Below, piece after piece: positions 51,125 through 60,966 of a DNA stretch of 64,000 nucleotides (position 1 is its first letter; each line of letters starts with the position of its first letter). The stretch comes from Phycisphaerales bacterium (GTDB lineage Bacteria > Planctomycetota > Phycisphaerae > Phycisphaerales > SM1A02), in NCBI GenBank assembly GCA_009691725.1, contig SIAP01000009.1, positions 1-64,000 of the forward strand, in the 5' to 3' direction. A program made the translations under genes and the position numbers. The notes below the pieces were generated by a model, which did no database searches, was not told the origin of the DNA, and saw only the letters and a list, made by a program, of their open reading frames with translations.

Positions 51125-52494
51125 GTCGATCCTCCCGTCGACGACTGTGCGTCATCGACACCTCGCACACGATCGACTGCCGCCAACAGCGCATCGACAT
51201 CATCCGGGTCATACACCTCATCCGCAATCTCGACGCGCCAATCTGTGACGATGGAATTCGCCAAGACAAGGTGCGATCCGGGATCCAAGTCCGGACGAGT
51301 CACTGGGCGATCCACGACTTTGACAGTCAAGGACTCGTGATCGATTCCCTGGAGCGAGAACCACGCCTGCTCGATGCGCGGCTCACCAGATCCAGGCACG
51401 GGCGCTTGCACAGAGAATCCGTTTCGTGCAATCTCCTGCCACTTTGGATTCCCCGTGCGAACCAGACTGACGAACGCTGTCGCGAACCCTCCCCATGTTG
51501 CGCGCGCGCGTCGTTCGGATGCTCGAACGCTGTGCTGGGTCATGTACAGGACCGCGCCACCGGCAGCAATGCGCTCGACCACTTCCTGCGGCCACACCCA
51601 GATGGGGCGATAGGTCCCCTTCTGCTCTGGCGCGCAAATCACGGCGCGTTTCAGCGCGAACTCGCTCAATCCGTGGGCACGCGCCTGCACTCGCCATGGC
51701 TCCGATCCCGCCGTGCTTTCGTTGACGCACTGCGACGCCTCCGCCGCCGTTTGCAGTACCACCGAGAGCGCATCGCCAACTTCGATTTCCTCTCCAGGTT
51801 CTGGAAGGTCATTCTCCAGCAGGAGTCCCGCGACCGTATGAATCAAGACCGCCGCCGATTCTGCGAGATCTCGCGGAACCTCGAGCAATTCCAATTCGGG
51901 GATCCCACATCGCGCCAGACCATGTGTCCCGAGCAGCACAAGGTTGGAATCCCCATCCGGCAGCGCCTCATATCGACCGAGCCTCCAGAGAAGGCGCTCC
52001 ACTGGTCCGGCATCTTGCGCAAGGAAGTCGCGATCAATGCGCTTGCGTGGATAGACCTCGCCGGTGACAACATCCAGAATTGAAACGATGTCTGGCAGCG
52101 CACCGCCGAGCATCCCGACGCTCATGAAGTACTCCTCCGCGGGTTCGTCCACCGAGAGAATCGTCTGCATTCGAATCACCCACGGGCACTTCGATGCGTC
52201 ATCGCCAATCTGACTTCGATCGCGATCCGAAAGTGGTCGAGCGCTCTCACACCACACCACGAATCCAGAGTCGACTCCGGGGATCTGAATTCCAAAGGCC
52301 CACAGCGCATCGTCGTCTGCCTCGATTGGTTCGATAGCGACCTTTGACCCAACCCACGCGGTGACTGCCGTGGAGAATTCCGCGCCCGTCAACGCGTCAG
52401 TGTGAGGCCAGAATGCGACGAATCCGCTCTCTTGTGGTTCGATGTCCCATCCAGAGGGTGACTGTGCATCGGAATCGTCTTCTGTCATCGACAA
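51121..52494 (-). CDS. DUF4026-like protein
   Basis: A 457-residue soluble, acidic protein. SVGMLGGALPDIVSILD and the block LVLLGTHGLARCGIPELELL are reminiscent of the DUF4026 family, as I recall it; the first 80 residues and the C-terminal 150 residues are less familiar. The function of the family is unknown. It starts 27 bp after leuS ends and overlaps the DUF2007-like gene by 4 bp, so it probably belongs to the folC-leuS operon. An in-frame Met two residues further on (MTEDDS) is an alternative start. Confidence 0.65.
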   Translation of the reverse strand: MSMTEDDSDAQSPSGWDIEPQESGFVAFWPHTDALTGAEFSTAVTAWVGSKVAIEPIEADDDALWAFGIQIPGVDSGFVVWCESARPLSDRDRSQIGDDASKCPWVIRMQTILSVDEPAEEYFMSVGMLGGALPDIVSILDVVTGEVYPRKRIDRDFLAQDAGPVERLLWRLGRYEALPDGDSNLVLLGTHGLARCGIPELELLEVPRDLAESAAVLIHTVAGLLLENDLPEPGEEIEVGDALSVVLQTAAEASQCVNESTAGSEPWRVQARAHGLSEFALKRAVICAPEQKGTYRPIWVWPQEVVERIAAGGAVLYMTQHSVRASERRARATWGGFATAFVSLVRTGNPKWQEIARNGFSVQAPVPGSGEPRIEQAWFSLQGIDHESLTVKVVDRPVTRPDLDPGSHLVLANSIVTDWRVEIADEVYDPDDVDALLAAVDRVRGVDDAQSSTGGST

Positions 52495-52521
52495 TGTGGG
52501 CCGGTGAAGCGTATGCGCGAA

Positions 52522-55332
52522 TCACACCAAGAGATTGACCATTCGCTGTGGCACAACAATGACTTTCTTCGGCGCACGACCCGCGAGAAGTTCCTGCACC
52601 TTCATATCCGCGAGCACAATCGACTCAATCGCGCTCGCATCTGCCCCGGTCGGGACCAGGACACGGGCACGGATCTTCCCGCTGATTTGCACTGGTAGTT
52701 CGATGGTGTCGGCAACGAGTTGCGACGCATCGAACGCTGGCCATGGCGCAGTCGTCACGCTTCCAGTCTCGCCGATCTGCATCCACAGTTCCTCCGCCAT
52801 GTGCGGCGCGAATGGGGCGAGTACGCCCAGGAATCGCCGCATCTGATCCTGTGTGAGACCACCCTGCGAAGGATCCTTCATCTCGGTCGGCCGAGTCGCC
52901 GAATTCACCAATTCGATCAGGGATGCGATGGCCGTGTTGAATGCCAATCGCTCGATGTCCTGAGCAACCTTGTGAATCGTGCGATGCAACTGCCGTTCCA
53001 CGCCTGGATCGACGATGCGTGCGGTCAGCACTTCGCCAGTGCGCTCATCAATCGCCAGCCGCCAGACGCGTTGGAGGAATCGAAACACGCCGGCGATATC
53101 ACGGGTGTTCCATGGCTTGGAGTCTGCGAGCGGTCCCATGGACATCTCGTACAAGCGCAAGGTGTCTGCGCCATATTCGGCGATGACCTCGTCTGGTGTC
53201 ACGACATTCTTTAGGCTCTTGGACATCTTGGCGATCACCCGAGTCGCAGGCTCACCTGTGGCGATCTCGAACCACTTCCCGCTCTCTTCGCGCACGGCAT
53301 CGGTGGCGAGCAATGATCCATCTGCACGCTCAAACGCAAAGCTTGTAATCATTCCTTGGTGAAAGAGTTTTGCAAACGGTTCCGGCGTGAACACCTCGCC
53401 GAGATCAAAGAGCAACTTGTGCCAGAAGCGGGCGTACAGAAGGTGCAACACCGCGTGTTCTGCTCCACCGATATAGAGATCGACTCCGCGCTCTCCCATC
53501 CAATACTTCTGCAAAGTGGGATCCGCGAATCGTGCGGCATTCTTTGGGTCGCAGTAACGCAGGTAGTACCAGCATGAACCGGCCCATCCTGGCATCGTGT
53601 TGATCTCACGACGAACTGGCGTGTCCGCATCGAGCAACGACGAATCGACTCCCGCCTCGCCCGCAGTCGTTGTGACCCACTGCGTCGCCTTGCCAAGCGG
53701 CGGCATCGGATGATCGCTTTCGATCGGCGTGTAATCCACGAGCGCTGGAAGTCGCACCGGCAGCGCAGTCTCCGCCACGGGATAGTGCATCCCCTGCTGA
53801 TCAAAGACGATTGGAAAGGGTTCGCCCCAATATCGTTGGCGACTGAAGAGCCAATCCCGCAGTCTGAAGTTCACCCGAGCGCAACCGATGCCCGTGGTCG
53901 TTATCCATGCAATCATCTTCTGCGTCGCTGCGGCAGTCTCCATGCCATCGATCGAAATCGAAGTGCTGGACGAGTGACAGGCGATGCCCTCATCGCTTGT
54001 CGCACGCTCGCCAGTCCACGCGCAGCCATCCTTCGCCGCCACGACCTGGCGGATCGGAAGATCGAATCGCGTGGCGAACTCGAAGTCCCGTTCGTCATGC
54101 GCTGGGACGGCCATGATCGCTCCCGTGCCATACGCCATCAAAACATAGTCGGCAATCCACACCGGGATCGCCTCGCGGGTTGCAGGATTGATCGCCGTCA
54201 CTCCAAGCGCAATGCCCGTCTTCTCGCGACTCTCTGCTTGGCGATCGACATCAGACCGATTGCGCGACCACGCCACATACTCCTCGGTGGCGTTGCGATG
54301 CGCTCCACCCTGTGAACACACCCATTCCACGATGGGATGCTCTGGGGCAACCACCATGTATGTCGCACCAAAGAGCGTGTCTGGTCGGGTGGTAAAGACT
54401 GTGAGGTCGCCAAACCCCTCGACCTCGAAACGCAACTCGGCTCCCTCGCTGCGACCGATCCACTGCGACTGCATCGCGCGTGTTGAGTCGGGCCACTGGA
54501 CCAATGTCAGATCGTCGAGCAATCGCTGCGCGTATGCGGTGATCCGAAACATCCATTGCCGCAGCGGCAGACGAAAGACAGGATGTCCTCCTCGCTCACT
54601 GCGTCCGTCGATGATCTCTTCATTGGCCAAGACCGTGCCGAGCACCGGGCACCAATTCACCGTCTGCTCTCCCAGATATGCCAAACGGAATCCATCCAAA
54701 TGTGATTGCTGTTGGAGCGGTGTGCTCGCTGACCAACGCACCTGCGATCCATCCACGAGAGTGATCAGTGCATCGTCGTGCTCGATCCGCGCACCAAGTT
54801 CTGCGATCGGCATCGCGCGCATCGATGTCGTGTCGTAGTAGGAGTGATACGCGCGAAGCCAAATCCACTGCGTCCACCGGTAGTAGTCGGGATCGATCGT
54901 TGCGAATTCACGCGACCAGTCATAACGAAATCCCAATCGCTGTAACTGCCGACGAAAGTTGTCGATGGCAGACTGCGTGGTGATCGCTGGGTGCACTCCT
55001 GTCTGCACCGCATACTGCTCTGCAGGCAATCCAAACGCGTCCCAACCCATCGGATGCAAGACATTGAACCCGCAGGCGACCTTGTAGCGAGTGATGATGT
55101 CCGTTGCGGTGTATCCCTCTGGATGTCCGACATGCAATCCCGCCCCCGACGGATAGGGAAACATGTCCAAGATGTAGTACTTCGGTTTCGCCGGGTCGAA
55201 GTCGGCGTCGCCTGGATTTGGCGCACGAAATGCGCCAGATGCCAGCCAATGCCGCTGCCACCGCGTCTCGATCTCGTCGGCGCGCGTGGCGTCGTAACGA
55301 TGAAGGGTCTGCGGTTCAGCCACGGGGGTCAA
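52522..55332 (-). CDS. leuS: Leucyl-tRNA synthetase
   Basis: A 936-residue class I synthetase. The HIGH-type signature is GLHVGHPEGYTATDI and the KMSKS loop is AKMSKSLKNVVTPDE. A CP1 editing domain with TTRPDTLFGATYMVV is present, and the C-terminal anticodon-binding domain is complete. It charges tRNA-Leu, one of which is in the window at 42560. It lies 9 bp after folC. Confidence 0.96.
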   Translation of the reverse strand: MTPVAEPQTLHRYDATRADEIETRWQRHWLASGAFRAPNPGDADFDPAKPKYYILDMFPYPSGAGLHVGHPEGYTATDIITRYKVACGFNVLHPMGWDAFGLPAEQYAVQTGVHPAITTQSAIDNFRRQLQRLGFRYDWSREFATIDPDYYRWTQWIWLRAYHSYYDTTSMRAMPIAELGARIEHDDALITLVDGSQVRWSASTPLQQQSHLDGFRLAYLGEQTVNWCPVLGTVLANEEIIDGRSERGGHPVFRLPLRQWMFRITAYAQRLLDDLTLVQWPDSTRAMQSQWIGRSEGAELRFEVEGFGDLTVFTTRPDTLFGATYMVVAPEHPIVEWVCSQGGAHRNATEEYVAWSRNRSDVDRQAESREKTGIALGVTAINPATREAIPVWIADYVLMAYGTGAIMAVPAHDERDFEFATRFDLPIRQVVAAKDGCAWTGERATSDEGIACHSSSTSISIDGMETAAATQKMIAWITTTGIGCARVNFRLRDWLFSRQRYWGEPFPIVFDQQGMHYPVAETALPVRLPALVDYTPIESDHPMPPLGKATQWVTTTAGEAGVDSSLLDADTPVRREINTMPGWAGSCWYYLRYCDPKNAARFADPTLQKYWMGERGVDLYIGGAEHAVLHLLYARFWHKLLFDLGEVFTPEPFAKLFHQGMITSFAFERADGSLLATDAVREESGKWFEIATGEPATRVIAKMSKSLKNVVTPDEVIAEYGADTLRLYEMSMGPLADSKPWNTRDIAGVFRFLQRVWRLAIDERTGEVLTARIVDPGVERQLHRTIHKVAQDIERLAFNTAIASLIELVNSATRPTEMKDPSQGGLTQDQMRRFLGVLAPFAPHMAEELWMQIGETGSVTTAPWPAFDASQLVADTIELPVQISGKIRARVLVPTGADASAIESIVLADMKVQELLAGRAPKKVIVVPQRMVNLLV

Positions 55333-55341
55333 CTTGCGAGA

Positions 55342-56904
55342 TCACGCGGGCTGTGATCGGCGCGCGTGAGAATCCGTTTGTTCGTGGAGGAACCGCATCG
55401 CGTCGCCAACGACATAGAAACTGCCTGTGACGCACACGAGATCGTCCGGTGTGGTCGCTCGAAGTGCCAGCAGGATCGCTCGTCCCACATTCGGTGCGAC
55501 TTGGCTCATCTTTCCGCTGCGCTCTTGGAACATCCGTTGGAGATCTTGCGGATCCGCTGCGCGCGGATTGCCGGTGGCGCGCGTGAAAATCACCTTGTCT
55601 GCGCCCAGGTTGAGACGGTCGAGCATCTCGCCGACATCCTTGTCTTGGCAGCATCCAAAGACGCACACCATGCTGTCATATGGAACATGTGCTCCAACAC
55701 AGCGCATGAGCGCATTGAGGCTTGCTGGATTGTGCGCGCCATCCACCAGGATCTGCGGCCGATCACTGATGAGATCCATCCGCCCCATCAACTTGGTCTT
55801 CGCAAGTCCACCAGTCACAAGATTCTCTGGGCAATTGAATCCGGCAGCGCGAACGCATTCGACCGCTGCGAGGGCGAGTCCGCAGTTGATCGCTTGATGC
55901 TCGCCTGGCACGGGCACGGGCAAGTGTTCGATGCGCGATTGCTTGGTGTAATAACACACCCGCGTGTGTGGCCCAAGTTCGGGCGAAGTGCAGAAACGAC
56001 TGGAGAACTCGATGTCCTTGTTCACAATGCGAAGTTCCGCACCGACCTTTTCGGCGACTTCGATAAATGTCTTATTCACTTCAGGCTGCGCATCGAAGAT
56101 GATTGCGGGAACGCCTCGCTTGAAAATGCCAGCCTTTTCGCGAGCAATCTTGCCAAGCGTGTCACCGAGAATCTTGGTGTGATCGAAGTCGATCGCGGTG
56201 ACGACCGACACGAGCGGAGTCAGCACATTGGTCGAATCGAGCCGTCCGCCGAGTCCCACCTCGATCACGGCGATATCGACCGCTTCATCTGCGAAGTACT
56301 TAAACGCCATCGCAGTCATCGCTTCAAAGAATGTTGGCTCGACCTTTGCCTTGAGGGCTGCAGCCTGAACTTTCTTTGCCATCTCCACCATCGAGGGCTT
56401 GGAGATCATGCGGTCGCCGATGGTGATGCGCTCACGAACATCCACAAAATGGGGGCTTGAGTAGACACCGACGGTGTACTTACATTCGGTGAGCATGTGC
56501 GCGATCATGGCGCAGGTCGAACCCTTGCCAACCGTTCCCGCCACATGCACGGTCTTGATGGCCTCGTGCGGATTCCCCATCGCAGCAAGAAGCGCGCGCA
56601 TGCGGTCCAGTTTGAACGCGCTGTCGTCGTACTTCACCACACGCATACGCTCGATGTCTGGTCGCTCTGACAGCCATTTCAAAGCCGCTTGATAGCCGCT
56701 GATATCAATCTTTGCTGGCGCAGCCACTGGCGTTGGCTTCGCAGAAATGTGGGAGGGTTTCGCGGTCGGCTTCACCGTCTTTGCAACCGTGGTGGTCGAA
56801 CGCGTCTTCTTGGGTGCGCTGGCGACAGCCTTTGGACTCTTCGAAGTCGTTCGTGACGAGGGGACCGCATTCGTACCTGTCCGACCTGTTGGCTTGCCAT
56901 TCAT
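55342..56904 (-). CDS. folC: Folylpolyglutamate/dihydrofolate synthase
   Basis: A 520-residue Mur-ligase-family enzyme adding glutamate to folates. Motifs: HVAGTVGKGSTCAMIAHML (P-loop), YSSPHFVDVRERI, EVGLGGRLDSTN, and VDGAHNPASLNALM. The first about 65 residues are unusual: a low-complexity tail of Lys, Ala, Pro, Thr and Ser (SPKAVASAPKKTRST) with no counterpart in normal FolC of 420-450 residues. The ATG at 56904 is used; a start at 56967 would extend the tail. It is the first gene of the long minus-strand operon and is head-to-head with the LOG gene, 27 bp apart. Confidence 0.9.
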   Translation of the reverse strand: MNGKPTGRTGTNAVPSSRTTSKSPKAVASAPKKTRSTTTVAKTVKPTAKPSHISAKPTPVAAPAKIDISGYQAALKWLSERPDIERMRVVKYDDSAFKLDRMRALLAAMGNPHEAIKTVHVAGTVGKGSTCAMIAHMLTECKYTVGVYSSPHFVDVRERITIGDRMISKPSMVEMAKKVQAAALKAKVEPTFFEAMTAMAFKYFADEAVDIAVIEVGLGGRLDSTNVLTPLVSVVTAIDFDHTKILGDTLGKIAREKAGIFKRGVPAIIFDAQPEVNKTFIEVAEKVGAELRIVNKDIEFSSRFCTSPELGPHTRVCYYTKQSRIEHLPVPVPGEHQAINCGLALAAVECVRAAGFNCPENLVTGGLAKTKLMGRMDLISDRPQILVDGAHNPASLNALMRCVGAHVPYDSMVCVFGCCQDKDVGEMLDRLNLGADKVIFTRATGNPRAADPQDLQRMFQERSGKMSQVAPNVGRAILLALRATTPDDLVCVTGSFYVVGDAMRFLHEQTDSHARRSQPA

Positions 56905-56931
56905 AGGAGTTTGAGTGTAACCCTCTCCCCA

Positions 56932-57717
56932 ATGGAATCCAAACACACTAAAGCGGCGCTGCAACATGAGGCATGGCGAGCTCTGCGAATCATGAGCGAG
57001 TTCGTCGATGCGACAGACACATTGGTGCGAATTGGTCCCGCTGTCGCGGTCTTTGGATCAGCCAGAACGGCACCAACCCGACCCGAATACCTGCAGGCGG
57101 TGCATTGTGGGCAGAGACTGGTGGAGCGCGGCTTTGCGGTGATCACGGGCGGAGGTCCGGGAATCATGGAGGCCGTGAACAAGGGTGCGCTCGAGGGGAA
57201 TGGCGTCTCGGTGGGGTTGAACATCTCGCTTCCCTTCGAACAGAAACCAAATCCCTACCAGAGCATCGAGTTGACCTTTCGATACTTCTTCATTCGCAAA
57301 GTCATGTTCGTGAAGCATGCGCGGGGCTTCATCATTTTCCCAGGCGGCTTCGGCACGATGGATGAGCTCTTTGAGTCTCTCACACTCATTCAGACGCTCA
57401 AGATTGTCCCCTTTCCTGTGATCATGATCGGCACGAAGTTCTGGCAACCGCTCCTCGATTGGATGCGCACCACACTCGCCGAGGAACATGGCACGATCTC
57501 GAAAGAGGACTTCGACATGTTCCACGTCACAGATAGTGTGGACGAAGCGGTCACCATCATCCACGAGGTGCAAACGGGTCAGCGTCCATGGGCGACTCGA
57601 TTGCCACGATTCGAATCAGATCCACCGATTTCCGAAGAAGAGGGAATTCGGCAAGGAGTTCACCCCCGTCGGCATTTGAAGGGTGATCCGTCGATGGGCG
57701 TGGACAATCTTGAGTAG
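56932..57717 (+). CDS. LOG-family protein (possible cytokinin-riboside phosphoribohydrolase)
   Basis: A 261-residue Rossmann-fold protein. It has the LOG signatures AVFGSARTAPTRPEYLQA, VITGGGPGIMEAVNKGA, and FPGGFGTMDELFE. Related bacterial proteins act on AMP or nucleotides as 5'-monophosphate phosphoribohydrolases; old annotations as lysine decarboxylase are wrong. The ATG at 56932 is preferred to an in-frame TTG at 56911. Its length exceeds the basic 190-residue LOG core because of N- and C-terminal extensions. Confidence 0.86.
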   Translation: MESKHTKAALQHEAWRALRIMSEFVDATDTLVRIGPAVAVFGSARTAPTRPEYLQAVHCGQRLVERGFAVITGGGPGIMEAVNKGALEGNGVSVGLNISLPFEQKPNPYQSIELTFRYFFIRKVMFVKHARGFIIFPGGFGTMDELFESLTLIQTLKIVPFPVIMIGTKFWQPLLDWMRTTLAEEHGTISKEDFDMFHVTDSVDEAVTIIHEVQTGQRPWATRLPRFESDPPISEEEGIRQGVHPRRHLKGDPSMGVDNLE

Positions 57718-57728
57718 AGGATCGACTC

Positions 57729-60251
57729 TCAACGCCACTCATGTCGCGGATAGCGGCGGCGCAGTTCGTTCCGAAGTTCTGGATAGAGAACCCGCCAGAA
57801 ACCTGCGAGATCTGCGGTGACTTGCAGCGGTCGGTGATTCGGTCCAAGGATCTCGAGGCGGACGGGCACGCGCGATCCAGCCACGCGGGGAGTTTCATCA
57901 AGACCGTAGAAGTCCTGGATCTTGGCGCGACCGCACGGAGTCTGTCCAGGTTCGTATTGCAGTTTCATGCGAAATCCCCGAGGAAGTCGGATGTCGGCCG
58001 GCGCCATCTTCTCGACGAATGTGCGATCCTCCCACGAGAGTGCGCCGACCACGATTGCAAGACTCGGTCGTGTGCGAGCCTGACTCCAACGCGTCGTCCC
58101 GCACACGATGTCGTTCAAGAGAATGCGCACATCGTCGTCGGTGTAGCCCAGCAATGCGCGCTGCGGAAACTGCTCGCTCACCCACCGAGTGCGCGCGATC
58201 CATGGCTCTGCATGCTCCTGCCAATCGTCGGGGCGCAGGTGGTGATCCATCATCTGCGACACGATGACTTCCGAAGCAGCCTTCGTGTTGCGTGGCGGAC
58301 GCACGGTGCGAGCAAACACCGTCTCATCGAAGAGTCGCTCCTCAACCTCTTCGACGGATTGCGATGACTCCTCCCACCGCTCCTCGGTGCGACACGAGAA
58401 GCGATCTGGAAGCAGTGTCTCGAGCCCATCACGGTCGAGCGCCACCGTCATCGCCAGCGTGGTCTCGGTCTTGTCGCCGCTGCCACTGTGTCGAACTTCC
58501 AACGCAAGCAGTGGGCCCTCGCCTTCGTGCAGGCTTCGTTTGTCGATGGACACTCGGCGTCGACCAGCCATCGCGGCATGTGGACGATGGCGGTCGAGTC
58601 GCCACGCGATTCGATCTGGAAATCCAAGTGCGAATGACTCAGCGATGGCTTCGTCGGCGCGCTGGCTGGTGATGGGTTGCCCAGTCATGGTGCGTCTTGC
58701 GGCGTCTGCCAGTTGATCAGCCGCCCGCAACACCTCATGCGCGCTCTGGGAATCGATCGATGAACTCCGCGTTTTTCCTGCACGAAACAACCCCAGCAAC
58801 CGCTCGCGCGCCAGCACATCGCTTGGTCGATCATCTGCTTCGAGAGCGCGGCGCAGCGACTCGGCGCTCTCGCGATCAAATGGATCGCGCTCGGCAATGA
58901 GCGCGCCCCACACGCCTGCGCGATCGGCGCATCCTCTGCGCGCCGCTTCGATGAGGGCGCGCGCGATGCGTGGATGCGCTGGAATGCGAGCCATCGAACG
59001 ACCAATCTCGGTCAGTGCGCGCTCGGAGTTGAATGCCCCTGTCGCCACCAGCACCCGCTGCGCACGATCAATCGCCGCAGGGTCGGGCAGATCGACCCAC
59101 GGAAATCGTGTTGGATCGCGCTCGCCGATCACGGCAAGCGTCAGGAGCGCTTCCGAGAGATCGATGCGGTGAACTTCGGGTGTGTCAAACGCATTGCGCC
59201 GCGCGTGTGTCGCAGCACTCCACATCCGAAAGCACACACCAGCAGCCGTCCGCCCTGCGCGACCTGTCCGTTGCCCAGCGCTCGACTGACTAATCGGCTC
59301 GAGTGTGAGCGCGTTGAGATCCCGCAGCGGATCGAAACGATGCACGCGTGCGAGCCCGGAATCGATCACGAATCGAACACCGGGAATCGTCAGGCTCGTC
59401 TCTGCGACATTCGTCGCGACGACAATCTTGCGGCGAATGGATGGAGTGAGCGCACGATCTTGGTCTGCTGGCAGTTGTCCGCCGTGCAATGCAAGGATGT
59501 CGCATGTTCCATGCGGCAGACGTGATTGCAATGCGTCGATCGTCCATTGGATCTCCTTGCGTCCGGGCATGAAGACGAGACCATCGCCTTCGTAGTCGCG
59601 AGCTGCTTGAACCGTCGTCGTGACTGCGCGTTCGATGAAGTCGTCCTTCGATCCAACATCGCCACAGAAGCGAATGTCGACGGCATGCACTCGTCCGGGC
59701 ACAGCGAGGGGCTCGACCTCAAAGACCTCGGCGAGACGGGCTGCGTCGAGTGTCGCGCTCATCACCACCACCCGCAGATCGCGCCGTGAAGTGCGCTGAA
59801 GTCGGCGAACGACTCCAGCGGCGAGATCAGTCGCAACCCCGCGCTCGTGAAACTCGTCCAGCACCACAACACCGACGCCGTCGAGATGTGGCGAGCCTTG
59901 TGCCAGTCGCACAAAGAGCCCATCAGTCATGAAGAGGATCTTGGTGTGCGCACTCTCGACGCGCTCGTAACGGGTTCGATAGCCGACGAGACCACCCTCG
60001 CGCACACCCATTTCCCATGCGACTCGCCGAGCGACGGCGCGTGCAGCGAGCCGTCGAGGTTGCAGCACAATGATTTGTCCATCACCTGCGATGCCAGATT
60101 CCAGCAGGATTTGTGGGAGTTGCGTGGTCTTCCCTGATCCGGTGTCCGCGACGAGCACGAGGCGTCCATCGCGTGAGATGCGTGCGACGATTTCGCGTGC
60201 GAATTGGTTGATCGGAAGCAGCGGAGTATCTGCGCCCCGTTCAGAAGGCAT
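57729..60251 (-). CDS. hrpB: ATP-dependent RNA helicase HrpB
   Basis: A DEAH-type helicase of 840 residues. Motor motifs: ADTGSGKTTQLPQIL, LQPRRLAARAVARR, DEFHERGVATDL, SATLDAARLAE and GRAGRTAAGVCFRMW. The C-terminal HrpB-specific domain contains RQVHELKTE-like sequences, here YEPGQTPCGRAKIQDFYGL. The role of HrpB is not well known; it is thought to act in RNA metabolism. ATG at 60251 overlaps the upstream gene by 11 bp; an ATG at 60272 is an alternative. Confidence 0.92.
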   Translation of the reverse strand: MPSERGADTPLLPINQFAREIVARISRDGRLVLVADTGSGKTTQLPQILLESGIAGDGQIIVLQPRRLAARAVARRVAWEMGVREGGLVGYRTRYERVESAHTKILFMTDGLFVRLAQGSPHLDGVGVVVLDEFHERGVATDLAAGVVRRLQRTSRRDLRVVVMSATLDAARLAEVFEVEPLAVPGRVHAVDIRFCGDVGSKDDFIERAVTTTVQAARDYEGDGLVFMPGRKEIQWTIDALQSRLPHGTCDILALHGGQLPADQDRALTPSIRRKIVVATNVAETSLTIPGVRFVIDSGLARVHRFDPLRDLNALTLEPISQSSAGQRTGRAGRTAAGVCFRMWSAATHARRNAFDTPEVHRIDLSEALLTLAVIGERDPTRFPWVDLPDPAAIDRAQRVLVATGAFNSERALTEIGRSMARIPAHPRIARALIEAARRGCADRAGVWGALIAERDPFDRESAESLRRALEADDRPSDVLARERLLGLFRAGKTRSSSIDSQSAHEVLRAADQLADAARRTMTGQPITSQRADEAIAESFALGFPDRIAWRLDRHRPHAAMAGRRRVSIDKRSLHEGEGPLLALEVRHSGSGDKTETTLAMTVALDRDGLETLLPDRFSCRTEERWEESSQSVEEVEERLFDETVFARTVRPPRNTKAASEVIVSQMMDHHLRPDDWQEHAEPWIARTRWVSEQFPQRALLGYTDDDVRILLNDIVCGTTRWSQARTRPSLAIVVGALSWEDRTFVEKMAPADIRLPRGFRMKLQYEPGQTPCGRAKIQDFYGLDETPRVAGSRVPVRLEILGPNHRPLQVTADLAGFWRVLYPELRNELRRRYPRHEWR

Positions 60252-60954
60252 CGGAATAGCGTTTGCGAACATCGTCGAGGAATCGCGCGATCTGCCCCTG
60301 CTGTTTTGGACTCGCGGTCACTTCGACTTCTTTTTGCCAGAGACTCATGAATCCAAGCGCCCCATCCGGACTCAGCGGAGCGATCGTGCGATCTTGCAAC
60401 CGCTCTTCGTTCCGCTCTGACTGTCGACGAACGCCTCGGATGCGCTCCTCGTCGGTGCGCTCGCGTTCCTTCCCCGTGGCGAGTTTCTCGCCCATCTTCT
60501 CCCAATTGACGATCCATTCATCGATGTACTTGCCTTGATCGCTCGGAGGCAACTCGAAATATCCCGTCGCACCCTGCATCAGAATGTCTCTGACAAGGAC
60601 TCGCACGTTTTGCGTCATCTGCTTGCGGGCTGGACCTGTCACCCCTGCAAAAAATCCAGCCATCGCGGCACTCTCTGAAGATTCCATCCCGCGGAATCGA
60701 TTGCTCAAATCCAAGAGGAACTTCATTCGCTCCTCGAGCGGAAGTTCGTTGAAGTCATCCATTGCGAGATAGCCCAGCACATCATCGACTGGCGTGTCAA
60801 AGATGGATGGTGGCGGGCGCCACCGGACGGCCATCCACCACCATGCCGTGCCCGACACGATGAGCAGCAGCAGCAGGATGATGCCAGCACGAATCAACTG
60901 CTGACTCCGCTCTCGCAGCGCATACTTTAGTTCGTGGAGATCGATGAGTGGCAT
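60241..60954 (-). CDS. Unknown single-pass membrane protein
   Basis: A 237-residue protein that I do not recognise. One strong transmembrane helix (AGIILLLLLIVSGTAWWW, about 23-41) follows a charged N-terminus (HELKYALRERSQQ). The rest is helical and rich in Arg and Glu, with ERMKFLLDLSNRFRGM and a segment of TDEERIRGVRRQ. It lies between a pseudopilin gene (12 bp) and hrpB (overlap), so an operon link is clear while function is not. Confidence 0.65.
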   Translation of the reverse strand: MPLIDLHELKYALRERSQQLIRAGIILLLLLIVSGTAWWWMAVRWRPPPSIFDTPVDDVLGYLAMDDFNELPLEERMKFLLDLSNRFRGMESSESAAMAGFFAGVTGPARKQMTQNVRVLVRDILMQGATGYFELPPSDQGKYIDEWIVNWEKMGEKLATGKERERTDEERIRGVRRQSERNEERLQDRTIAPLSPDGALGFMSLWQKEVEVTASPKQQGQIARFLDDVRKRYSDAF

Positions 60955-60966
60955 GGTGCTCCGAAG

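Noticed and set aside
50694-51269. N-terminal extension of the DUF58 frame by about 190 codons
   Set aside because: It overlaps the DUF2007-like and DUF4026-like genes completely and is Arg/Cys-rich; the ATG at 50693 fits the TGATG junction and the first membrane helix.
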